Below are positions 44,431-53,370 of a stretch of DNA of 54,446 nucleotides, piece by piece. Both the position numbers and the translations under genes were made by a program. Each line of letters begins with the position of its first letter. Positions within the stretch are counted from its first letter, which is position 1. The notes below the pieces were generated by a model. That model made no database searches and was not told the DNA's origin. It was given only the letters and a program-made list of their open reading frames with translations. Source of the stretch: an uncultured Lentisphaeria bacterium (lineage in GTDB: Bacteria; Verrucomicrobiota; Lentisphaeria; JABSQK01; CAJWLW01); the NCBI GenBank assembly GCA_913042885.1, contig CAJWLW010000004.1, positions 1 through 54,446 of the forward strand, given 5' to 3'.

Positions 44431-46192
44431 CGGCAAGCCTTCCTTTCGGTGCAAACAACCCGGCAGGCTTGAACTGGATAAAGGCGACAATGACAATCAA
44501 CAAAATGATCTTGGCCCAGATCGATCCGGTACCGGGCTCGATGACCTTGGTCAGGATGCCGATGCCGAGGCCCGAACAGACGACACCTATGAGCTCGCCA
44601 ACACCACCGACGACCACCACCAGGAAAGAGTCGACAATAAAATTTGTCTGCCCCATGTCCGGCGTCACGCCGCCGATCAACGTCCAGGCCCATCCGGCAA
44701 TGCCCGCCAGCCCGGCACCGAATGCGAATGTGAACTGGTCGACGCGTGAGGTGTTCACACCCAGACTCTTCGCCATGTCCCGGCTCTGCATGGTCGCACG
44801 AATGCGCAGGCCGATCGTGGTGTACCGCATCAGGCAGTATATCAACGCCACACTGGCCAGACACAGCACGATGATGAAAATCCTCGCGTACGGCAGATTG
44901 ACATCCTGCACGATCTCGACGCCGCCACGCGCCCATTCCGGTGCGTTGACGCCGATATTGTCGCCGTAGCGCAGCCGCACGATCTGGATGAGTACCAGGC
45001 CGATACCCCAGGTCGCCAGCAACGACTCGAGTGGCCGCCGATAGAGATGGCGGACGACCAGAATCTCCATCAGATACCCGACGAAGGCCGCCGCCAGAAA
45101 CGCCATGGGAAAAGCAACCGCGTAGTACCAGCTGTACGCCGTCGGCGACAGGTTCCCGCTGTCGATCAATCTTACAAAGAGCAGCTGCATCTCGTAGGTG
45201 GCGTAGGCGCCGATCATCAGCAGCTCTCCATGGGCCATGTTGATGACCCCCATCAGCCCGAAGGTGATCGCCAGCCCCAGCGCCATCAGGATCAATACCG
45301 ATCCCAACGACAGCCCGTGAAAAACGCTTTCACAACTGCTCACAAAGGTCTGGTGACTGCTAATTCGGTCGATCGCCGTGCGACAGGCAGTCTCCAGAGC
45401 ATCGGCGCCGTCCGGCTTCTCATCTATCTCGGAAAGTTCTTCCAGCAACGTTTCCAGGCGAGGCAACGATCGCAGGCTCGCCATCTCACCGAGCTGCCGC
45501 ACCACTTCGACCCTCTCTTCCGGTGTCTGATCAGGCCCGGCCCCGCTGAAACGGATCAAGTACTGGCTTTCACGTGCAACGTAGCGGACTTTGGGATGCG
45601 GGTCCTCCGCCGCCATCTCGGCCAGGCGGTCAAGCGCCTTGGCTGCCTCGGGCGGGTCCCCACACTTCTTGGCGCCCGACAGCCGCTGCTCGGCATCGGG
45701 TGATGACAGACGCAAAAGGAACTTGGCAGTGTTCGCCAGTCGCCGCTCTTTGCGGTTGGGGCTGATTTCCACGAGATCGTCGAGCAGTATGATCAACTGC
45801 TTGCCGGCGCCGTCCAACAAGGGCTCACGGCTAAGCGGATCGGAAAGGGGCGCAAACTCGTTTAACTCGTCGTCCTCGACAGTTTCCTCGCAGAGCACAA
45901 CACGGTCGTTGTACACGTACAGACTGGCGATGCGGTAGAAATCGAGGACCGCCTCGATCCGCAGGTCGCCGGTCTGGACCAGGGCGTCCAGCCCGGCTTT
46001 GCGTACGTCGGCATCGTCGCTTCCCAAGTCGAGCAGATGCGCACGGATACCGGCATCATCAGCATGCGACCAAGGTGCGCCCAGGCAGAAGAGTAAAGAA
46101 AACAGCACCGTCTTCCAGGCCGGCCATCTGAAAAAAGAAATTGACAAAAGTATAAGCTTAACTTTGGGCCAGAGCACCGCGATTACCTGCAC
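44423..46192 (-). CDS. urtB: urea ABC transporter, permease UrtB with long N-terminal domain
   Basis: A 589-residue protein: a signal-like hydrophobic segment (about 18-43, ending SHADDAG), a 230-residue soluble domain with HEAT-like helical repeats (DDADVRKAGLDALVQTGD; DPHPKVRYVARESQYLI), then a LivH-type permease (from about 285; GVINMAHGELLMIGAYATY, GVNTSRVDQFTFAFGAGLAGIAG). The periplasmic extension is known in UrtB of many bacteria and separates it from ordinary LivH. The start is uncertain: GTG at 46192 gives the full length, without a clear SD. A 13-bp hairpin lies between urtA and this gene. Confidence 0.93.
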   Translation of the reverse strand: MQVIAVLWPKVKLILLSISFFRWPAWKTVLFSLLFCLGAPWSHADDAGIRAHLLDLGSDDADVRKAGLDALVQTGDLRIEAVLDFYRIASLYVYNDRVVLCEETVEDDELNEFAPLSDPLSREPLLDGAGKQLIILLDDLVEISPNRKERRLANTAKFLLRLSSPDAEQRLSGAKKCGDPPEAAKALDRLAEMAAEDPHPKVRYVARESQYLIRFSGAGPDQTPEERVEVVRQLGEMASLRSLPRLETLLEELSEIDEKPDGADALETACRTAIDRISSHQTFVSSCESVFHGLSLGSVLILMALGLAITFGLMGVINMAHGELLMIGAYATYEMQLLFVRLIDSGNLSPTAYSWYYAVAFPMAFLAAAFVGYLMEILVVRHLYRRPLESLLATWGIGLVLIQIVRLRYGDNIGVNAPEWARGGVEIVQDVNLPYARIFIIVLCLASVALIYCLMRYTTIGLRIRATMQSRDMAKSLGVNTSRVDQFTFAFGAGLAGIAGWAWTLIGGVTPDMGQTNFIVDSFLVVVVGGVGELIGVVCSGLGIGILTKVIEPGTGSIWAKIILLIVIVAFIQFKPAGLFAPKGRLADV

Positions 46193-46286
46193 AGATCAAG
46201 AATCAGGCGTCAGGGAATCAGCACTTTTACAGCATTGCAATTACGTGTGGAAACGAATGCCTGAAACCTGAAACCTCGTTATCACG

Positions 46287-46317
46287 ACAACCTGCCCGGC
46301 GAACCCGGGCAGGTTGT
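46287..46317 (-). terminator. strong hairpin between urtA and urtB
   Basis: A perfect 13-bp stem (ACAACCTGCCCGG with its complement, loop CGAAC) lies 24 nt after the urtA stop at 46342. No T-run follows in the urtB direction, so it may be a partial terminator or a 3' stabiliser that keeps urtA mRNA more abundant than urtBCDE, a common arrangement for substrate-binding proteins. Confidence 0.65.
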
Positions 46318-46341
46318 GAGTGATTCGGGATTACCGAGCGA

Positions 46342-47622
46342 TCAGTTTCCTGCCATATTGGGCCCGCCGGTAGGCGCCGGATAGTCGCCGTCGGGATGCA
46401 GGTAACTGCTGTATGAATCCGGCGAGACCAACCCGTCCGACTCGTAGATAATCCTGAACTGGCCGTTTTTCTTGATCTCACCAATGTAGACGGGCTTCAA
46501 GGTATGCTGATTGTCCGGGTGCATTTTCTTGGGACCGCCGGGCGCATCGAATTCAAGGCCATAGACCGCCTCGCGCACCTTGTCGACGTCGAATGAATTC
46601 GCCTTTTCAACGGCAGCCTTCCAGACGTAAACGCCGAAGTACGCCGCCTCGATCGGGTCGTCCGTCACCCGCTTCGAACCGCCGGGCAGGTTGTTGCGTT
46701 CGCAGTAGGCCTTGAAGTTCTTGACGAACTGCTTGTTCGAGGCCGTCTTGATGCTCTGGAAGTAATTCCAAGCCGTCAAATGGCCGACCAGCGGCGGTAC
46801 ATCCATGGCACGCAATTCGTCTTCAGCCACCGAGAAAGCCATGATCGGGCAATCGTCGGCGCTCAGCCCCTGGTTGGCGAATTCCTTGTAAAACGGCACA
46901 TTGCTGTCGCCGTTTATGGTGGACAGTACACAGGCATCACCAGAAGCCGCAAACTTCTTTATCTTGCTGACGATGGTCTGATAATCCTGGTGATGAAACG
47001 GCGTGTACTCCTCGATGACGTTCTTGTCCGGCACGCCTTCGCTCTTGAGATAAGCTTTGAGCACCTTGTTCGCCGTACGTGGGAAGACATAGTCGGTGCC
47101 AAGAAGGTAGAACTTCTTGGAGTCCATTTCTTCAATCATGTACTTCGCCGCCGGCACCAGCTGCTGATTCGGCGTCGCCGCCGTGTAAAAGACGTTGAGC
47201 GACTGCTCCTCGCCTTCATACTGAACCGGATAGAACAGCAGGGCATTGTACTCTTCGAACACCGGCAGGCAGGATTTGCGGCTGACCGACGTCCAGCAGC
47301 CAAAGGTCACTGCGACTTCTTCCTTCTTGATCAGCTCCTTCGCTTTCTCGGCAAACAGCGGCCAGTTCGAAGCAGGATCGACGACCGCAGTCTCGATCTG
47401 TTTGCCCAACACGCCACCATCAGCATTGATCTCCTCCACAGCCATCAGGACAACGTCTCTCAGGGACGTCTCCGATATCGCCATGGTGCCGCTCAACGAA
47501 TGGAGGATTCCGATTTTGACCGTGTCCTGGCCAGTTGCATTCGGCACAATTGTGATCGCGGTGACGACGGCCAGTGCCGCCAGCGTCCGCAACAGGTAGG
47601 TGAGCATACTCATCGTAAACAT
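46342..47622 (-). CDS. urtA: urea ABC transporter, substrate-binding protein UrtA
   Basis: A 426-residue periplasmic binding protein with a signal peptide (about 1-31) and the type-I fold of the Liv family. UrtA-specific stretches include TVKIGILHSLSGTMAISET, VTFGCWTSVSRKSCLPVFE, LLFYPVQYEGEE and the C-terminal HPDNQHTLKPVYIGEIK. It captures urea for UrtBC. Possible starts are ATG 47622 (GGAG only two bases away) or ATG 47613 (GGAG ten bases away). It is the first gene of urtABCDE, preceded by a sigma-54 promoter match at 47823-47838. Confidence 0.95.
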   Translation of the reverse strand: MFTMSMLTYLLRTLAALAVVTAITIVPNATGQDTVKIGILHSLSGTMAISETSLRDVVLMAVEEINADGGVLGKQIETAVVDPASNWPLFAEKAKELIKKEEVAVTFGCWTSVSRKSCLPVFEEYNALLFYPVQYEGEEQSLNVFYTAATPNQQLVPAAKYMIEEMDSKKFYLLGTDYVFPRTANKVLKAYLKSEGVPDKNVIEEYTPFHHQDYQTIVSKIKKFAASGDACVLSTINGDSNVPFYKEFANQGLSADDCPIMAFSVAEDELRAMDVPPLVGHLTAWNYFQSIKTASNKQFVKNFKAYCERNNLPGGSKRVTDDPIEAAYFGVYVWKAAVEKANSFDVDKVREAVYGLEFDAPGGPKKMHPDNQHTLKPVYIGEIKKNGQFRIIYESDGLVSPDSYSSYLHPDGDYPAPTGGPNMAGN

Positions 47623-47822
47623 TCTCCGGATTAGAGGGTTTCAGGGGTTCAACGAATTCAACACAGCACAGATTAGTTCTATAAACGATCTCCTCCGGTT
47701 TTGGTTGTGGCTGACCAAACTGCTCATGTCGCGCGCCGGTCTCGACCGATTCCCCTTGCCACCCGCATAAAATGACGTTCGAGCGAGACAACCATGCACT
47801 GAAACAATTTCACGCCGGAGAA

Positions 47823-47838
47823 AGCACGGATCATGCCA
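47823..47838 (-). promoter_or_regulatory. sigma-54 promoter upstream of urtA
   Basis: On the minus strand the sequence is TGGCATGATCCGTGCT. The consensus TGGCAYG-N4-TTGCW is matched except for one T in the -12 element, with the required ten bases between GG and GC. The start would be near 47812, giving a leader of about 190 nt to urtA. Confidence 0.6.
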
Positions 47839-48060
47839 AAACCTCATAGAAGACGGAAACCCACGCTATTACAGCCTTAGTCGAAAAATCCCCAAGCACA
47901 AATGAATCAATGCTGATACAAATTTGAAATAAATGGGGTATTGGTATTCCAAAATTGTAGCAATTGGCGGTGGCGTCGCGCACAGATGACCGACTGCAAA
48001 CCGCACCAGGTTCAGGGCCAATGCCGCCTTCGTATGTTCCGCCAAGGATGCAACGATGTT
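47839..48060. other. 222-nt region between two divergent sigma-54 sites
   Basis: This is the place where an enhancer-binding protein such as NtrC would be expected. A small perfect dyad TTGG-TATT-CCAA lies near 47940-47951. I found no good match to the enterobacterial NtrC palindrome. No gene is seen here. Confidence 0.4.
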
Positions 48061-48076
48061 TGGCATTAAAATTGCT
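48061..48076 (+). promoter_or_regulatory. sigma-54 promoter upstream of the porin gene
   Basis: TGGCATTAAAATTGCT matches the -24 (TGGCA) and -12 (TTGCT) elements with exact GG-N10-GC spacing; only the seventh base departs from consensus. The start would be near 48088, about 125 nt before the porin ATG at 48215. Confidence 0.65.
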
Positions 48077-48112
48077 CTCCCTTCCCGCTTAACCTCAAAT
48101 CCGCCCGCAAAA

Positions 48113-48146
48113 CACACAATCAACCCAACCACACAATCAACCCAAC
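48113..48146 (+). repeat. 17-bp perfect tandem repeat
   Basis: The unit CACACAATCAACCCAAC occurs twice in a row (48113-48129, 48130-48146) inside the predicted untranslated leader of the porin gene. It may be a slippage duplication or a protein-binding site. Confidence 0.85.
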
Positions 48147-48214
48147 CGGTACACCTCTCCCCTCACCCTGGGGCGAGAACGATCAACAAAAAAACCCACA
48201 AGGAGAAACTGATC

Positions 48215-49222
48215 ATGCTGAAATCCAGTCACTGCCGTAAGGCCTTCGCCGCCATCATCTGCGCATTGTTGTGCAGCACCTTCGCGTCCGCACAAATCGA
48301 GCTGCACGAGAAACTGACGCTCTCCGGCTGGATCGACATGAATTGGCAACGAGTCGATGACGGTACCGCCTCCGATAATGAGGAAGACTTCTTCATCAAC
48401 GAGGTCGAGTTCGACCTGGACTTCGATCTGGCGGAAAATCTGACGGCACGCGTTGACATCAGCTTCAACCGCGAAGACACCCCCGGTTCCGCCCCCGGCG
48501 ACGACAATTTCGAAGGGGATATCGAGCAGGCCTACTTCACCTACACGATCAACGACCAGACCAGCGCCACCGCCGGCAAGTTTCTCAGCTACCTCGGCTG
48601 GGAAGCATTTGACGTCATCAACCTCTACCAAATCTCCGGCGGCGGCGGGCAAGGCCTGTATCCGGCCTTTCAAAACGGTGTCCGCCTGGATTACAATCAG
48701 GACATGTTCCAGGCCGGACTGGCTGTGCTGGGCGACGTCTACGACAACAACGCTTACGATACCGACGATCGCGGCTACGAGGCCAAGCTCAAGCTCATGC
48801 CGGCCGAGGGCGCGACCATCTTCCTCGGCTACGCCCAGCAGGCGGTTGCGGACTCGAGCGACGACATCGAAGTCCTCAACATCTGGGCAAGTTACAAAAC
48901 CGGCGATCTGCTGCTTGCCGCTGAATACATGGACGGGGAGGACTACCGCGACAGCGACGAGGGCCAAGTCGACGTCGACGGTTTTCTCGCCATGGCCAAC
49001 TACACCATCAACGAGGATTGGCAGGTGACGGTCCGGTACACCGAGCGTGAATCGGAACTCTCAGCTACCGGCGCCGCGGTTGATGATTCCAACGCCTGGG
49101 TCGTGGCACCGGCCGTGACGATTACCGACAACCTCGATGCCATCTTCGAATATCGCCAGGACGAAGTCGAGGGCGGCGAAGACACCGACACCATGGCGCT
49201 CAAACTCATCCTGACGTTCTGA
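48215..49222 (+). CDS. outer-membrane porin, probably for urea
   Basis: A 335-residue beta-barrel protein: signal peptide about 1-26 (ending ASA), alternating amphipathic strands rich in Tyr/Trp/Asp, and a C-terminal strand ending in Phe (MALKLILTF), as needed for outer-membrane insertion. The start LSGWIDMNWQRVDD resembles general porins. Very acidic loops (GEDYRDSDEGQVDVDG) are seen. No substrate is written in the sequence. Its place between the urt operon and urease, behind a sigma-54 promoter, suggests that it admits urea or short amides. Start: ATG at 48215 with AGGAG nine bases upstream. Confidence 0.8.
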   Translation: MLKSSHCRKAFAAIICALLCSTFASAQIELHEKLTLSGWIDMNWQRVDDGTASDNEEDFFINEVEFDLDFDLAENLTARVDISFNREDTPGSAPGDDNFEGDIEQAYFTYTINDQTSATAGKFLSYLGWEAFDVINLYQISGGGGQGLYPAFQNGVRLDYNQDMFQAGLAVLGDVYDNNAYDTDDRGYEAKLKLMPAEGATIFLGYAQQAVADSSDDIEVLNIWASYKTGDLLLAAEYMDGEDYRDSDEGQVDVDGFLAMANYTINEDWQVTVRYTERESELSATGAAVDDSNAWVVAPAVTITDNLDAIFEYRQDEVEGGEDTDTMALKLILTF

Positions 49223-49251
49223 CCAGGACAACGCGGTCTGTTCTGCGTCTT

Positions 49252-49283
49252 CGCCCGTGTCCGCCAACCCGGCGACACGGGCG
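49252..49283 (+). terminator. GC-rich hairpin after the porin gene
   Basis: CGCCCGTGTC (49252-49261) pairs with GACACGGGCG (49274-49283); GCC/GGC in the loop can extend it. It begins 30 nt after the porin stop. No T-run follows, so termination may be partial. Confidence 0.5.
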
Positions 49284-49301
49284 GAGGTGCTCGTGAGCCT
49301 T

Positions 49302-49340
49302 AAATACGTCCATGTCCTCTCAGGGTACATGGACGTATTT
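49302..49340 (+). promoter_or_regulatory. perfect 14-bp dyad just upstream of ureAB
   Basis: AAATACGTCCATGT (49302-49315) and ACATGGACGTATTT (49327-49340) are exact complements around an 11-nt centre; a TTTTC overlaps the right arm's end. It ends 28 nt before the ureAB ATG. It could be an intrinsic terminator of the porin transcript, an attenuator, or an operator for a dimeric regulator. Confidence 0.6.
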
Positions 49341-49368
49341 TCGACTTACGACAGTACATTTGTTCACG

Positions 49369-50136
49369 ATGCGTCTCTCACCAAAAGAAGTAGAAAAGTT
49401 AATGCTGCACAACGCCGGGTTCCTGGCGCAGAAGCGCTATGCCAGGGGGTTGCGGCTTAATTATGTCGAAACGGTCTCGCTGATCGCCGCGCAGTTGCTT
49501 GAATTCATCAGGAACGGCGATGGCGTTGCCGACCTGATGGAGAAAGGCAAGAAACTGCTTGGGCTCGCCGATGTTCTCGACGGCGTTGGCGAGATGATTC
49601 ACGATGTGCAGGTCGAAGGCACATTTCCCGACGGCACCAAGCTGGTCACGGTCCACAACCCCGTGTGCCGTGAACAGGGCGAGGCCGAGCTGGCCCTGTA
49701 CGGTTCCGGCCTGACCCGCTGCTCGCAGCCGCCGTGGTCACCTGACAACACCAGCGCCGCACTGCCCGGCGAGACGTTTGTCGGCAGTGACGCCATCGAG
49801 CTCAATGCCGGGCGCCAGGCCATCGAGCTCGAGGTACTCAACACCGGCGACCGGCCGATTCAGGTAGGCTCCCACTACCCGTTCTTTGAAACCAACCCGG
49901 CCCTGTCATTCGACCGGCAACAGACATTGGGCTGGCGGCTGGACATTCCCTCGGGCACCGCGGTACGCTTCGAACCGGGCGAAACCAAAACCGTGTCCCT
50001 GGTACATGTAGCCGGCAACAGCATCGTCTATGGCGGCAACGCTTTGATCTCCGGCGCGCTCGATGACGCCAACAAGGCCGGTGCCATCGAGCGCATGAAG
50101 GATGCCGGATTCTCCGATACCGGAGACCCGACATGA
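49369..50136 (+). CDS. ureAB: urease gamma-beta fusion subunit
   Basis: A 255-residue protein. Residues 1-100 are a complete gamma subunit ([40 protein letters not shown]). A 35-residue linker follows, then the beta subunit (about 138-240; [32 protein letters not shown]). Such fusions occur in Helicobacter UreA and in some other bacteria. One departure: the usual SHFHF/SHYHF in the beta part reads SHYPF (169-172), so the second His is Pro. Start: ATG at 49369 without an SD, 28 nt after a perfect dyad. The stop overlaps ureC (ATGA). With UreC it forms the cytoplasmic nickel urease. Confidence 0.95.
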   Translation: MRLSPKEVEKLMLHNAGFLAQKRYARGLRLNYVETVSLIAAQLLEFIRNGDGVADLMEKGKKLLGLADVLDGVGEMIHDVQVEGTFPDGTKLVTVHNPVCREQGEAELALYGSGLTRCSQPPWSPDNTSAALPGETFVGSDAIELNAGRQAIELEVLNTGDRPIQVGSHYPFFETNPALSFDRQQTLGWRLDIPSGTAVRFEPGETKTVSLVHVAGNSIVYGGNALISGALDDANKAGAIERMKDAGFSDTGDPT

Positions 50137-51839
50137 GCTCGACGATCGGCCGGGATGCATATGCCGACATGTACGGGGTGACCACTGGAGACCGCCTGCG
50201 CCTGGGCGACACCGAATTGATCGTCGAAGTCGAACGCGACCACACTGTCTACGGCGAAGAATGCAAGTTCGGCGGCGGCAAAGTCCTGCGCGACGGCATG
50301 GGCCAGGCTGCCGGAGTCAGCCAGCAGGACGCCTTGGATGTCGTCATCACCAACGCCCTGATTATCGACCATACGGGAATCTACAAGGCCGACGTCGGCA
50401 TCAAAGGCGGGCGGATCAGCGGCATCGGCAAAGCCGGCAACCCCGACGTCATGCCCGGTGTCGGTGCCAACCTGGTCGTCGGCGTCACGACCGAGGCGAT
50501 TGCCGGCGAAGGCATGGTTCTGACTGCCGGCGCCATCGACGCCCACATCCATTTCATCTGCCCGCAACAGGCCGAGGAAGCGATCGCCTCCGGCATCACG
50601 ACAATGCTCGGCGGCGGCACCGGCCCTGCAACCGGTACCAACGCCACCACTTGCACGCCTGGCGCCGCCCACATCGAAATGATGCTGCGCTCGACGGAGC
50701 ATTACCCGCTGAACTTCGGATTCCTCGGCAAAGGCAATTCGTCACGTCCCGAAGGCTTGCACGAGCAGATCCTGGGCGGCGCCATCGGCCTCAAGCTGCA
50801 CGAGGACTGGGGCACGACGCCGGCAACGATCGACTGCTGCCTGGATATCGCCGAGCAATACGACGTGCAGGTCGCCATCCATACCGACACCCTCAATGAA
50901 TCCGGCTTCGTCGAACACACCCGGGCCGCCTTCAAAGGCAGGACCATCCACACCTTTCACACCGAAGGCGCCGGCGGCGGCCATGCCCCCGATATCATCC
51001 GTCTCTGTGGCGAGTCCAACGTGCTGCCGTCGTCCACGAACCCGACGCGGCCATTCACGATCAACACCATCGACGAGCATCTCGACATGCTGATGGTATG
51101 CCATCACCTCGACAAGAACATCCCGGAAGACGTCGCCTTTGCCGAAAGCCGTATCCGCGGCGAGACGATTGCCGCCGAAGACATCCTGCACGACCTCGGG
51201 GCCATTTCCATGATCGCCTCCGACTCCCAGGCCATGGGGCGCGTGGGTGAAGTCATTTGCCGCACCTGGCAGACCGCTCACAAGATGAAGTTGCAGCGCG
51301 GCGCGTTGCCCGAAGACGGTGCCGCCGACAATTATCGGGTCCGCCGGTACATTGCCAAATACACGATCAACCCAGCCGTAGCCCACGGCATGAGCACGGA
51401 GATCGGGTCCGTCGAAGTCGGGAAACTGGCGGACCTGGTGCTGTGGAAGCCGGCGTTTTTCGGCATCAAACCGGAGATCGTGATCAAAGGCGGCGTCATC
51501 GCCCAGGCGCAGATGGGCGATCCCAACGCCTCGATTCCAACACCGCAACCGTATTTTTCGCGCCCCATGTTCGGTGCCCTCGGCCGTGCGATCGAGAAGA
51601 ATTCGGTGGCCTTCGTGTCACAGGCGGGTTTGGACATCGCCTCCACCTATGACCTGGGTAAACAGCTTGTGCCGGTCAGGGATTGTCGCAGCATCGGCAA
51701 GACCGACATGCGGCTCAACGACATGACGCCGGACATCGACGTCGATCCCGAAACCTACCGGGTCACTGTCGATGGCGAGCACCTCACATGCGAACCCGCC
51801 GCCAAACTACCGCTTGCTCAACTTTATAATCTGTTCTGA
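50133..51839 (+). CDS. ureC: urease alpha (catalytic) subunit UreC
   Basis: A 568-residue urease catalytic subunit, normal length. All active-site residues are present, each four positions above Klebsiella numbering: His138 and His140 (AHIHF), the Lys221 to be carbamylated (GLKLHEDWG), His250, His276 ([10 protein letters not shown]), the flap His324 (VCHHLD) and Asp364 (SDSQAMGR). The enzyme hydrolyses urea to ammonia and carbamate using two nickel ions. ATG at 50133 overlaps the ureAB stop. It looks fully functional. Confidence 0.98.
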   Translation: MSSTIGRDAYADMYGVTTGDRLRLGDTELIVEVERDHTVYGEECKFGGGKVLRDGMGQAAGVSQQDALDVVITNALIIDHTGIYKADVGIKGGRISGIGKAGNPDVMPGVGANLVVGVTTEAIAGEGMVLTAGAIDAHIHFICPQQAEEAIASGITTMLGGGTGPATGTNATTCTPGAAHIEMMLRSTEHYPLNFGFLGKGNSSRPEGLHEQILGGAIGLKLHEDWGTTPATIDCCLDIAEQYDVQVAIHTDTLNESGFVEHTRAAFKGRTIHTFHTEGAGGGHAPDIIRLCGESNVLPSSTNPTRPFTINTIDEHLDMLMVCHHLDKNIPEDVAFAESRIRGETIAAEDILHDLGAISMIASDSQAMGRVGEVICRTWQTAHKMKLQRGALPEDGAADNYRVRRYIAKYTINPAVAHGMSTEIGSVEVGKLADLVLWKPAFFGIKPEIVIKGGVIAQAQMGDPNASIPTPQPYFSRPMFGALGRAIEKNSVAFVSQAGLDIASTYDLGKQLVPVRDCRSIGKTDMRLNDMTPDIDVDPETYRVTVDGEHLTCEPAAKLPLAQLYNLF

Positions 51840-51880
51840 ATGGATGGTTCCGTGACCGCCAGACAGACTGAAGGTGCCAT

Positions 51881-52555
51881 GTGCATTCCACTATAAGTCC
51901 GCAGCTGTTGCATCTTGCGGACTCCGCGCTGCCAACTGGTGGCTACGCCTATTCAAATGGCCTCGAAAGTGCCGCGAAACTGGGGTTGATCCGCACCCGC
52001 GACGAGTTCCGCGACTATGTCGAGTCGTTTCTGTTGCAGTTGTCCGACTGCGAGCTGCCGTTTATCGGTGCCTGTTTTGCCGCGCCAACACCGATTCCCG
52101 ACCAGAGCCTGCTGCCGATTGTCGAGGCCTACGACGCCTTGACGTGGCTGCCCCTTACACGACGCTGGAGTACGACGACGGCGCGGATATGGCTCCACCT
52201 GTTCGAGCGGCTGTATCCCGATGTCCGTGCAGACAACCTGCGGGACTGGTTTGGCCGGCACCACATCGAACCGCAATTCACTATTGTCTATGCCCTGACC
52301 ATGCGGCTCGCCGGCTACAGTTCGACAGATGCCCGGACGCTGCTGCGCTATATGAGCGTCCGCGATCAAATCACGGCGGCCATCCGGCTCGGGCTGCTTG
52401 GCCCGGCCGATGCCCATGCCATGCTCCACGACTTCTGCGCCGACTCCGCCACCGAGCCGCCGGGTGATTTCACCGAGGCTTTCCGCAGTTCTCCCGTGCT
52501 CGAACTGGCCCAGGCGGCACACCAGCGTGTCTACGCCAAACTGTTCCAAAACTGA
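51881..52555 (+). CDS. ureF: urease accessory protein UreF
   Basis: A 224-residue all-helical protein with UreF signatures: LLHLADSALPTGGYAYSNGLE at the start, and a late RDQITAAIRLGLLGPADA segment. UreF joins UreD and UreG on apo-urease and controls GTP-dependent nickel insertion. Start: GTG at 51881 with AAGGT five bases upstream. It lies 41 nt after ureC and 12 nt before ureG. The length is normal. Confidence 0.92.
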   Translation: MHSTISPQLLHLADSALPTGGYAYSNGLESAAKLGLIRTRDEFRDYVESFLLQLSDCELPFIGACFAAPTPIPDQSLLPIVEAYDALTWLPLTRRWSTTTARIWLHLFERLYPDVRADNLRDWFGRHHIEPQFTIVYALTMRLAGYSSTDARTLLRYMSVRDQITAAIRLGLLGPADAHAMLHDFCADSATEPPGDFTEAFRSSPVLELAQAAHQRVYAKLFQN

Positions 52556-52567
52556 GGCTGCAAAACC

Positions 52568-53302
52568 ATGCCCCATACCCACGATCACGATCATCCGCAC
52601 ACCCACGAGCACCTCGATTCGCCCGGCGAATATCGGCTGCGCGAACTGGCGACTATTGAACGGCAATTCGATCAGCGTGCCTTCACAGTCGGTATCGGCG
52701 GCCCCGTGGGCACCGGCAAGACAGCGACACTCAAAGCCCTCTGCGAACGGCTGCGGGAAAAGTACCGGATCGCCGTCGTCACCAATGACATATTCACCCG
52801 CGAAGACGCTGAGTTCCTCGTACGGCACCAGACACTGCCCCCGGATCGCATCATCGGAGTCGAAACCGGCGGTTGCCCGCATGCCGCCATCCGCGACGAC
52901 GTGTCGTTGAACATAAACGCGCTCGAAGACCTCATGCAACGGTTCGACAACCAGCTCGACCTGCTCTTTGTCGAGAGCGGCGGCGACAATCTCGCGGCGC
53001 ATTTCAGCAAGGAGCTGGTCGACTACGCCATTTACGTGATCGATGTGTCCGGCGGCGACAAAATCCCCCGCAAAGGCGGCCCAGGCATCACCCAGTCGGA
53101 CCTGCTGATGATCAACAAAATCGATCTCGCAGAGATGGTCGGGGCCGATCTCGATGTCATGGCCCGGGACGCCGCGCGGATGCGGGGCGACGGTCCTGTC
53201 GTATTCGCCAACGCCAAGACCGGTCACGGATTATCCGATATCGTCGCATATCTCGAGGCGGCCCGCACTGCCGCCCTGGCGGCTGCGCAACCGGCGAAAT
53301 AG
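52568..53302 (+). CDS. ureG: urease accessory GTPase UreG with His-rich N-terminus
   Basis: A 244-residue GTPase: P-loop GPVGTGKT at 45-52, the nickel-binding CPH at 103-105 ([11 protein letters not shown]), ESGGDNL and NKIDL. The first 15 residues alternate His with other residues (seven His), a metal-storing tail seen in UreG of some organisms. As no ureE gene is present, this tail may take over nickel delivery. It is the last gene of the ureAB-C-F-G transcript and ends 68 nt from the convergent ureD. Confidence 0.96.
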   Translation: MPHTHDHDHPHTHEHLDSPGEYRLRELATIERQFDQRAFTVGIGGPVGTGKTATLKALCERLREKYRIAVVTNDIFTREDAEFLVRHQTLPPDRIIGVETGGCPHAAIRDDVSLNINALEDLMQRFDNQLDLLFVESGGDNLAAHFSKELVDYAIYVIDVSGGDKIPRKGGPGITQSDLLMINKIDLAEMVGADLDVMARDAARMRGDGPVVFANAKTGHGLSDIVAYLEAARTAALAAAQPAK

Positions 53303-53370
53303 TACCGCTCGACAGGCGCGGACCGCCAACGCTGTGCTGCCGTTGGCCGGCGCAGAGATAACCAGGCAGC

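Noticed and set aside
47839..48060. NtrC binding sites between the sigma-54 promoters
   Set aside because: No site resembles the TGCAC-N7-GTGCA-type palindrome well enough to report.
51953..53227. 424-codon minus-strand frame across ureF and ureG
   Set aside because: It covers two well-defined urease accessory genes on the other strand; no independent support.
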